Source: Deltaproteobacteria bacterium | GTDB lineage: Bacteria > Desulfobacterota > DSM-4660 > Desulfatiglandales > HGW-15 | Assembly: GCA_016932235.1 (NCBI GenBank) | Contig: JAFGDF010000227.1 | Span: 1-5,232 of the forward strand | Reading direction: 5' to 3' | Length of the DNA: 5,232 nt | Shown: piece after piece, positions 1 through 5,035 of the stretch | Numbering within the stretch: position 1 is the stretch's first letter | How the letters are laid out: the number at the start of each line of letters is the position of its first letter | The notes under the pieces: generated by a model | Databases searched by the model: none | The model's input: only the letters and a program-made list of their open reading frames with translations | Told to the model about the DNA's origin: nothing | Position numbers and translations under genes: made by a program

Positions 1-191
1 ATAAACCTTTCCTGGCTCACTTCCTGTTCAATAAGCGGCATGGGAAATATGGGCGAGAGATCTTCAGGGCCTGCTGGTTTCCCTGTCCCGGGATGCAGCG
101 GCGGTTCCAATGGTGTAGGCAGATCCGCCTGTATGTTGTACCATTGACGAGGCAGCTCCGATTCTGGTAAAAATATCTTTTTAGCCTTCAT
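1..191 (-). CDS. trpB: Tryptophan synthase beta chain, type 2 (TrpB2), N-terminal part, runs off the left edge
   Basis: The PLP enzyme TrpB condenses indole with serine to make tryptophan; the type-2 branch (TrpB2) is a separate subfamily often encoded away from the trp operon. Only the first 63 residues lie here. They start [20 protein letters not shown], continue with a proline-rich stretch (residues 24-50) and reach [10 protein letters not shown]. This N-terminal extension (LP.....P.QWYNI..DLP.P..PPL.P.TG.P, then the EVSQER segment) is what I recognise as TrpB2; the ordinary TrpB1 lacks it. The PLP lysine and the rest of the fold are beyond the window. The ATG at 191 is supported by an AGGAGG (complement of 198-203) six bases upstream. 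The thioredoxin gene lies 108 bp upstream on the same strand, but a good promoter between them suggests separate transcription. Family call is secure; pathway role in vivo (tryptophan synthesis or indole salvage) is not shown. Confidence 0.88.
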   Translation of the reverse strand, partial: MKAKKIFLPESELPRQWYNIQADLPTPLEPPLHPGTGKPAGPEDLSPIFPMPLIEQEVSQERF

Positions 192-245
192 AAATATCCT
201 CCTTATTTATTTAATATTTTTGACAGGGATAATTTTAAGGTAATT

Positions 246-274
246 CATATATGTTATGCACTCTTGGCTGTCAA
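246..274 (-). promoter_or_regulatory. Sigma-70-like promoter of trpB2
   Basis: On the minus strand a perfect TTGACA (complement of 269-274) is followed after exactly 17 bases by TATATG (complement of 246-251). The predicted start is near 239, giving a leader of about 48 nt before the trpB2 ATG. I see no attenuator-like hairpin pair or Trp-rich leader peptide in that leader. Confidence 0.55.
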
Positions 275-299
275 GCAGTTTTTCTTAAATGATATAAGA

Positions 300-620
300 C
301 TATTTTATTAATCTTCTCAGGACATAGGAGAGGGTTTTCTCTGATTGGAGACCTGTGAAACGTTTGATTTCTTTGCCTTTTTTAAAGAGGATCAGGGTGG
401 GGATACTCTGTATTCGCAGGATAGATACCATATCTTGATTTTTATCGATATCCACCTCCGCGATGGACGCCTTTCCTGAAAATTTATCGGCTAATTCGCG
501 TATAATGGGCTCCTGCAGGCTGCATGGCGCGCACCAGGGAGCCCCAAAATCGACCAGGGTTATTTCGTCACATCCCGTATTTTTCAATTCTTCCAGAGAT
601 TTAAGCTTCTTTATCTCCAA
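300..620 (-). CDS. Thioredoxin-fold protein with WCAPC active site
   Basis: A 106-residue single-domain cytoplasmic thioredoxin, the usual family length, with no signal peptide or membrane segment. The redox motif W29-C30-A31-P32-C33 follows VDFGAP, so the buried acid of thioredoxin is present as D24; the residue between the first Cys and Pro is Ala where classical thioredoxins have Gly. The cis-proline loop is SIPT (P74), followed by LILFKKGKEIKRFTG, the normal last strands and turn. One additional Cys sits at 17. Expected role: dithiol-disulfide exchange with cytosolic partners. The start is a TTG at 620, with AAGGGA (complement of 628-633) seven bases upstream; an ATG at 625-623 is out of frame and stops after four codons, and no in-frame ATG or GTG exists between TTG and the upstream stop. 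The altered CAPC motif could change redox potential or partner, so I do not call it TrxA. It ends 108 bp before trpB2. Confidence 0.9.
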   Translation of the reverse strand: MEIKKLKSLEELKNTGCDEITLVDFGAPWCAPCSLQEPIIRELADKFSGKASIAEVDIDKNQDMVSILRIQSIPTLILFKKGKEIKRFTGLQSEKTLSYVLRRLIK

Positions 621-668
621 ATCATTTTCCCTTTTGATAATGGCGGGTGAACCTGTGCTTTAAATATT

Positions 669-691
669 CCTCGAAAATCCATTGTTCGAGG
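669..691. repeat. Inverted repeat / stem-loop upstream of the thioredoxin gene
   Basis: CCTCGAA (669-675) and TTCGAGG (685-691) are perfect complements around a 9-base loop; the loop itself can close further as AAT-CC-ATT if G684 is bulged. It lies about 50 bp upstream of the thioredoxin start, so it would form in the leader of that transcript or act as a protein-binding dyad. It is not followed by a clear T-tract on either strand, so I do not call it a terminator. Confidence 0.5.
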
Positions 692-800
692 GCCTTTGAT
701 TTTAAAATTTTCAGTATTAGCGGATGCATAAAATGATCCGTTATGAATATTCAAATATCGTGCCCCTTGGTTAAGCATGTATCTCTGATAGCTAAGCGAA

Positions 801-827
801 GGTTATTCAAAGAAATAACCCTTTGAA
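801..827. repeat. Two overlapping, mutually exclusive inverted repeats
   Basis: GGTTATT (801-807) is perfectly complementary to AATAACC (814-820) across 6 bases, and TTCAAAG (806-812) is perfectly complementary to CTTTGAA (821-827) across 8 bases. The two stems share bases, so a transcript could form only one at a time. On the minus strand this would lie far upstream (about 180 bp) of the thioredoxin start; on the plus strand it is upstream of the regulator's promoter. Confidence 0.45.
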
Positions 828-852
828 ATATAGACATAAAATTTATAATCAT

Positions 853-885
853 AAGATTTCAGACAATCATAACTGATAAAATCTT
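853..885. repeat. Imperfect inverted repeat just upstream of the regulator promoter
   Basis: AAGATTT-CAG (853-862) pairs with CTG-ATA-AAATCTT (873-885), ten base pairs with three bulged bases and a ten-base AT-rich loop. It ends ten bases before the -35 element at 895, so a DNA-binding or cruciform role near the promoter is possible; nothing in the sequence decides this. Confidence 0.35.
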
Positions 886-894
886 TTATATATC

Positions 895-960
895 TTGACA
901 AAGGTAGGTAACGTTACTTATCCTGTAAAAAGGGTTTAATTAACGTTACCATAGCGTTAA
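895..960 (+). promoter_or_regulatory. Promoter of the sigma-54 activator gene with embedded palindromic operator array
   Basis: TTGACA (895-900) is followed after 18 bases by TATCCT (919-924, four of six matches to TATAAT), a plausible sigma-70 promoter starting near 931. The 10-bp perfect palindrome GTAACGTTAC (908-917) lies between the two elements. A second copy, TTAACGTTAC (940-949), has its centre 32 bp further on, and a degenerate copy, ATAGCGTTAA (951-960), another 11 bp on. A protein bound here would block RNA polymerase, so negative autoregulation by the downstream activator is the natural inference. The same three-site layout recurs after the gene at 2523-2574. Confidence 0.6.
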
Positions 961-1074
961 TCAAGATCCACCATAAAGATTATCCGCGGTTAAAAACAAA
1001 CAGAGATGATACTTTGATGGTTGATCAGGGGTTAAAATCTACAGTTTGCAGACAACTCACAGGCGTATAAAAAA

Positions 1075-1090
1075 GGGGGATATCTCCATG
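1075..1090 (+). promoter_or_regulatory. Ribosome binding site that fixes the regulator start
   Basis: GGGGGA (1075-1080) stands seven bases before the ATG at 1088-1090. The reading frame is open upstream to a TTG at 1046, but that codon has no ribosome binding site and the extra 14 residues (basic, unlike the start of PAS regulators) are not needed by any domain, so I start the gene at 1088. Confidence 0.7.
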
Positions 1091-2494
1091 TTAAATAAGA
1101 CAAAAAGCATACTTGATCCCAGCTTTTCAGATTTGTTGTTCGAGTCAATGGCTGACGGCGTTTTTACCCTTGACGGCAAGGGCGTTATTACATCATGGAA
1201 TCCATCCATTGAACGAATAACAGGTTACACCCGCGATGAAGCGATTGGTCAGTCCTGCGCGCTGCTTAATTTCACCCAGTGTTTTCAGAAAAGCTGCCCC
1301 TCAGGCATTGAGGAATGCGGGATCTATCAGTACGGCCGCCTTGATGGAAGGGAGTGTTTTCTGAGGCACAAGGATGGTTATGAGGTGCCTGTAATAAAGA
1401 GTGCGAGACTGGTTAAGGATAAAAACGGCCATATTAAGGGTGTTGTTGAAACGGTCACTGATTTGACTGAACTGGAAAAGGCGCGACATAAGGCCGAAGA
1501 GGCCGACAGGCGGCTAAGAGAGCTTCATAGACTGGATAATATAATCGGTAAAAGCCATGCCATGCAGCAGGTGTTCTCCGCGATCAGAGCGGCAGCGGCG
1601 AGCGAAGCGACCATTCTCATTCAGGGTGAAAGCGGTACGGGAAAGGAACTGGTTGCCGGGGCGATCCACCACAACAGCTCCAGGAATGGCATGGCTTTTA
1701 TTACCGTGAGCTGCAGCGCCCTTTCGGAAACCCTGCTGGAAAGTGAGCTGTTCGGCCATGTCAAAGGGGCCTTTACCGGCGCGATCCGTGACCGGGCAGG
1801 CCGTTTTGAGGAATCAGACAAAGGGACAATCTTTCTGGACGAGATAGGTGATATAAGTCCATTTATCCAGGTCAAACTTCTGCGGGTTTTACAGGAAAGG
1901 GAGATAGAACGGGTCGGTGAATCTAAAAAGCGCAAGGTCGATATAAGAATTATAGCTGCCACAAACAGTGAACTCATAGAGCACGTTAAAAGCGGGAATT
2001 TTCGTGAAGACCTTTATTACCGTCTCAAGGTTTATCCCATTATTATCCCTCCCCTGCGCAAAAGAAAGGAGGACATTCAGTTGCTTGTCAGCCATTTTAT
2101 AAACGGACAGAACCGAAAGACAGGGAAAAATATAGAGGGAGTGACAAAATCTGCCATGAGAATCCTTATGGATTACCCGTGGCCGGGAAACGTCAGGGAG
2201 CTGGAAAACGCCATTGAGCACGCGTTTGTGCTTTGCGCCGGAGATTATATCGATATTTTTGACCTGCCGGTTGAGGTCCGCCAGGTCCCCTACAGACTGG
2301 GATTAGCGGGGGCTCCGCATTCAGGTTCCATCCGAAGTTTACCCCCGGAAAAACTAACCCGTGAAGTGTTGCAGGGGATCTTGAATGAATGCGATTGGAA
2401 CAAAGCAGAGGCGGGACGGCGTGTCAATCTCAGTCGAACCGCGATATGGAAATACATGAAAAAATGGGATATTCCCCTGAAGAAACCACACTAA
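1088..2494 (+). CDS. One-component sigma-54-dependent activator: PAS, AAA+, Fis-type HTH
   Basis: A 468-residue bacterial enhancer-binding protein that uses ATP to open sigma-54 promoters. An N-terminal PAS sensor (about 16-128, opening FESMADGVFTLDGKGVITSWN) is linked by a charged helix (128-150) to the AAA+ domain (about 151-385) and a C-terminal Fis-type helix-turn-helix (about 422-465). The AAA+ motifs are all present: Walker A GESGTGKE (180-187), sigma-54 contact loop GAFTGA (227-232), Walker B GTIFLDE (246-252), an arginine-finger segment FREDLYYRL (305-313) and sensor II WPGNVRE (365-371). There is no receiver domain, so it is not a two-component response regulator. The PAS domain carries five cysteines (57, 65, 70, 77, 90), which suggests a redox, metal, haem or Fe-S input; this is inference. 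The gene sits between two copies of the same palindrome array, and the downstream copy leads to a consensus sigma-54 promoter, so its target is most likely the adjacent cytochrome operon as well as itself. Confidence 0.95.
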   Translation: MLNKTKSILDPSFSDLLFESMADGVFTLDGKGVITSWNPSIERITGYTRDEAIGQSCALLNFTQCFQKSCPSGIEECGIYQYGRLDGRECFLRHKDGYEVPVIKSARLVKDKNGHIKGVVETVTDLTELEKARHKAEEADRRLRELHRLDNIIGKSHAMQQVFSAIRAAAASEATILIQGESGTGKELVAGAIHHNSSRNGMAFITVSCSALSETLLESELFGHVKGAFTGAIRDRAGRFEESDKGTIFLDEIGDISPFIQVKLLRVLQEREIERVGESKKRKVDIRIIAATNSELIEHVKSGNFREDLYYRLKVYPIIIPPLRKRKEDIQLLVSHFINGQNRKTGKNIEGVTKSAMRILMDYPWPGNVRELENAIEHAFVLCAGDYIDIFDLPVEVRQVPYRLGLAGAPHSGSIRSLPPEKLTREVLQGILNECDWNKAEAGRRVNLSRTAIWKYMKKWDIPLKKPH

Positions 2495-2522
2495 AAAATA
2501 TCATTTTATATGTCTTGATGAT

Positions 2523-2574
2523 GTAACGTTACCTTCCCTGGAAAAAAGTCTTGGTAACGTTGCTGTAACGTTAA
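2523..2574 (+). promoter_or_regulatory. Upstream activator sites (palindrome array) for the cytochrome operon
   Basis: Three copies of the palindrome lie here: GTAACGTTAC (2523-2532), GTAACGTTGC (2554-2563) and GTAACGTTAA (2565-2574), with centres 31 and 11 bp apart. The array upstream of the regulator has centres 32 and 11 bp apart, and the sequence between sites is also alike (CCTG.AAAAA shared). The sites lie about 130 to 170 bp upstream of the predicted sigma-54 start, the usual distance for enhancer-binding-protein sites. Binding by the neighbouring PAS-AAA+-Fis protein is inferred from location and repetition. Confidence 0.65.
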
Positions 2575-2671
2575 GATCTACAGATTAGGCACCATCCAAA
2601 CCTGTCCAAAAGCGGAGTTCTATCTCTAAGAACCGTTAATAACGCCTTATACAGCGGTCCTTACTCGTTTT

Positions 2672-2687
2672 TGGCATATTTATTGCT
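2672..2687 (+). promoter_or_regulatory. Sigma-54 (-24/-12) promoter of the cytochrome operon
   Basis: TGGCATATTTATTGCT matches the consensus TGGCAYRN4TTGCW at every fixed position, with the GG and GC doublets 12 bases apart. Transcription should begin near 2698, about 38 bases before the first gene at 2736. With a sigma-54 activator gene immediately upstream and its presumed sites at 2523-2574, the arrangement is a complete sigma-54 control unit. Confidence 0.85.
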
Positions 2688-2735
2688 CTAATTAATAATC
2701 AAAGGGATAAACCTATAACCGAAAAGGAGGATGCC

Positions 2736-2933
2736 ATGCAAAACAACAAAAAAAACATAGTGGAAGATTATTCCTATCTTTTTGGTCACACTCCCACGCG
2801 CCCGATCCGCTTTGTTAAAGACGAAGAGGGATTTGGATGGCTTTGCGACAAAAGCATCGATGTTAGCCTGGATCTCAGGAAACAGGGTTGCTGGCGGTGT
2901 GATGAGATGGCCTTTCCAGCAGGAGACCGGTAA
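2736..2933 (+). CDS. Small protein of unknown function with CWRC motif, first gene of the cytochrome operon
   Basis: A 65-residue protein I cannot assign to a family. It starts at an ATG five bases after a strong AAGGAGG (2724-2730), directly downstream of the sigma-54 promoter, which makes it a real gene despite its length. There is no signal peptide or membrane segment, so it should be cytoplasmic. It has an aromatic, charged first half (residues 11-33, with HTPTRPIRFVKDEEGFGW) and three cysteines, C37 in WLCDK and C52/C55 in GCWRCDE. The CxxC pair is not followed by His, so it is not a haem site; a metal, zinc-ribbon-like or disulfide role is possible. The next gene, the multiheme cytochrome, starts 159 bp later without an obvious promoter or terminator between, so the two are likely cotranscribed. 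Possible jobs include assisting maturation or transmitting a redox signal; none is shown. Confidence 0.72.
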   Translation: MQNNKKNIVEDYSYLFGHTPTRPIRFVKDEEGFGWLCDKSIDVSLDLRKQGCWRCDEMAFPAGDR

Positions 2934-3092
2934 GGGGATAGTAAATCCTGAAGTGAAAAATGCCCAGCCGCCCATATGAAATTCTCTGATCTTCGCTGCC
3001 CATGATCGCATTCTGTGCTAACTGAGCAAGCCTGAAAAATGTGGTCAAAAATGTTTGCGAAGGGGCTACTGCAATAAGGAGATGAAGTAAAA

Positions 3093-4955
3093 ATGAAAAG
3101 AGGTATTTTCATTATCGCGGGCTTATGCCTTTTTATCCTATCTGTCAACGGGTCTTCGATTGGAGAAGAGGACTGGGGGCATCAGGAAGACATTGTACTG
3201 ATGGACTATGAAGGCAATGAAATCGATTTAAACAACCCGGTGCCCTACAGCCCCAAAAATACCTGTGGTGTTTGTCATGATTATGACGAAATTACGATGG
3301 CTTATCATTTCCAGCAGGGCAGGATCGATTCTGATGGAAGCCTGATTGTGAGAGATGATAAGGATCCCAGGAAACCCTGGCTTCTGTCAGACGGCATGTA
3401 CGGGAAGTGGTGACCACCATCTTCGGATTCCAGCCAGTTGGCCAGAAAAGTAAACATGCGGCGCAGTGATATTGATAAATCCTCTTACGTATGGGTTAAA
3501 ACATGCGGAGCATGCCACCCGGGCGGAGGGGCCTGTGAATACGACCGTAAGGGGCAAAGATATGTTGATTTCGCCGCTGAGCCCCGGAATAATATTATCC
3601 CTAAAGGCGACAATTTTTTAGACGGCGACTATTACAGTTCGGACTGGGTGGAAAGCGGGGTCCTTGAGGCGGACTGCCTTATTTGCCATCTGAAAGGATA
3701 TGACTGGGATGCCAGGTCCCGGGCCTTACAAAAAGGCCTTTTTTATGAAGCCCCTGCCATTGGCGCTGGTTGGTATCAAAAGGGAAAGGAGTCGGATGGG
3801 ACGGTCTCGTCTAAAGACTCGGGGGACCCCCTTTTCCGCCTGGATTATGGACAGGGGGCAATCGCAGATCCTGCAAACCTCGCAGCATCAATAAACGCCC
3901 ATGTATTGGATCAGAACTGCTGCAATTGTCATGAAAATCCCGACACCATCAAAAGGGGCAGGTGCTGGAATACGGATTCGGATGTCCATAAGGCCGCCGG
4001 CCTCTCCTGCACGTACTGTCATGCCGCCGATGAAAAACATGAAATCGCGAAAGGTGATATCATCTCGGGTACTGTCCGGGACGACCTGGACGCCGGGATG
4101 AAAAGATGCGCTGATTGCCACCTTAATGGCGCGGATGAAAGGGCTCCGATTCCAGTGCATACCTTCCCTGAACACCACCTGGAAAAAATGTATTGTGAAA
4201 CATGTCACATCCCCTATAAGGCTGATTCAGTCACCGCGGTGATAGATAATGCTACAACAGGAGCGAGCATCAGGTATACCGCGAAAAATATTACATCTCC
4301 CCCTTCTCCGGCTTCAGGACAGGGAACCTCGGGAATACCCGCCGACAATTGGCTTCCAGGCTTTATAAGATACGAGGGGAAAATAAAACCGATTAATCCC
4401 ATGCAGGTTATCTGGTGGGGAGATTGGGATAAGGGGTCCCACCGGGTGATTCCTATAATTTTGTGGCGGATAAGAGATTTTACCGGAGCCTGCGCGGAAA
4501 ACAACTTTTCTATCACCAACTATACACTTCTTAACGCCTTAGATGGTTCAAAGGAGGTCAACACATTTAAAGAAATAGAGACCTATCTCAACGCCCTGTC
4601 CCAGGCCAAAGACAGATATGGTTGTAATATGGTTTGTCATACAGCGGTTCTGGTCAAGGGAGGTATGATTTATTACAATGAATTTGACGAACTGCGGAAG
4701 GCCCCTTTGCCGAGTGATGAAGGCGGATTTAGGTGCTGCGAACCTTTTGATCTAAGCCATAATGTGGCGCTTAAAACCGCGCTCGGTTCTAATGGATGCA
4801 AGGATTGTCACGCGAGTCCTTCGCCATTCCTAAACAGGAAGATACTTATCGATCCCTTTGACCATGAAGGGAATGCCGTCTATACGGAGGCATGGGAACT
4901 GCTCGGATATTCGAGGGACAGGATGATGGAGCTGTCCGTTCCCAGGGAAAAATAA
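3093..4955 (+). CDS. Secreted multiheme (probably nonahaem) cytochrome c read through an in-frame TGA, candidate selenoprotein
   Basis: Read as one frame with TGA 3411-3413 as an amino acid, this encodes 620 residues. It begins with a Sec signal peptide (MKRG plus hydrophobic residues 5-19, likely cleaved around 20-23), so it acts outside the cytoplasmic membrane. Eight CxxCH haem sites lie at 58, 138, 195, 276 (CCNCH), 306, 339, 368 and 569, plus one CNMVCH (CX3CH) at 511-516. Several free His residues could be distal ligands. An AAGGAG (3076-3081) lies 11 bases before the ATG. The TGA is codon 107, right after DGMYGKW; beyond it the same frame gives PPSSDSSQLARK and then KTCGACHPGGG with no further stop for 513 codons. 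The 3' half taken alone would start at a TTG (3438) with no ribosome binding site and no export signal, so it would not be matured. Selenocysteine at 107 is my preferred reading; a nonsense mutation or base error would instead make this a broken gene. Electron-transfer role is secure, substrate unknown. Confidence 0.8.
3411..3450 (+). promoter_or_regulatory. In-frame TGA and candidate bacterial SECIS stem-loop
   Basis: Downstream of TGA 3411-3413 the mRNA can fold as CUU (3421-3423) with AAG (3448-3450), UUC (3428-3430) with GAA (3445-3447), a CA/CA internal loop, then GCC (3433-3435) with GGC (3440-3442) closing the loop AGUU (3436-3439). CGGA (3424-3427) bulges on the 5' side. The apical loop has a G in its first two bases followed by U, and begins 22 nt after the TGA, both within what is described for bacterial SECIS elements. 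The stem is short and interrupted, so the call is tentative. An alternative pairing, CCA (3430-3432) with UGG (3439-3441), competes. Confidence 0.45.
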
Positions 4956-5035
4956 GGGGGACATTCGTGCAGAACGTGCATAACTAACTATCACACCCTC
5001 TATATCAGGCTTATCTTTCGATAAAATAAATCGCG

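Larger units (their letters stand above)
621..1087. other. Divergent intergenic region rich in inverted repeats, no gene seen
   Basis: These 467 bp separate the minus-strand thioredoxin from the plus-strand regulator. I find no convincing coding frame. The thioredoxin-proximal half is AT-rich and holds the inverted repeats listed separately at 669-691, 801-827 and 853-885. The regulator-proximal half holds the promoter/operator array (895-960) and a roughly 155-nt leader in which CCATAAAG (971-978) can pair with CTTTGATGG (1012-1020, one bulged G) around a long loop. I did not find a convincing promoter for the thioredoxin gene; the best minus-strand candidates have weak -10 boxes. No sigma-54 -24/-12 pair is visible upstream of the regulator on either strand. 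Confidence 0.6.

Noticed and set aside
961..1045. Sigma-54 promoter for the regulator itself
   Set aside because: No GG and GC doublets 12 bases apart in this stretch; the TTTGCA at 1045-1050 has no -24 partner.
1046..1087. TTG start extending the regulator by 14 residues
   Set aside because: No ribosome binding site before the TTG, whereas GGGGGA is well placed before the ATG at 1088.
1301..2221. Several minus-strand open frames opposite the regulator
   Set aside because: They lie wholly inside the strongly recognised activator gene, lack ribosome binding sites and show no recognisable domains.
2617..2633. GTTCT-N7-AGAAC inverted repeat downstream of the regulator as a terminator
   Set aside because: Five base pairs, no G-C-rich stem and no T-tract; too weak to call.
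2782..2979. Second plus-strand frame overlapping the 65-aa gene
   Set aside because: No ribosome binding site, low-complexity basic composition; the frame at 2736 has the strong AAGGAGG.
2688..3148. Minus-strand open frames opposite the small CWRC gene and cytochrome start
   Set aside because: They are antisense to a well-placed promoter and ribosome binding site, overlap each other in different frames and have no recognisable motif.
3400..3440. Programmed or mutational frameshift in the cytochrome gene
   Set aside because: The two halves are in the same reading frame, separated only by one TGA; a frameshift is not needed and would break the frame leading into QLARK and CGACH.
3438..4955. 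Separate cytochrome gene starting at TTG 3438
   Set aside because: No ribosome binding site, no signal peptide for a haem protein that must be exported, and it is in the same frame as the upstream gene, which supplies the signal peptide and first haem site.
5011..5024. TTATC-TTTC-GATAA hairpin after the cytochrome gene as a terminator
   Set aside because: Only five mostly A-T base pairs and no T-tract following on the plus strand.
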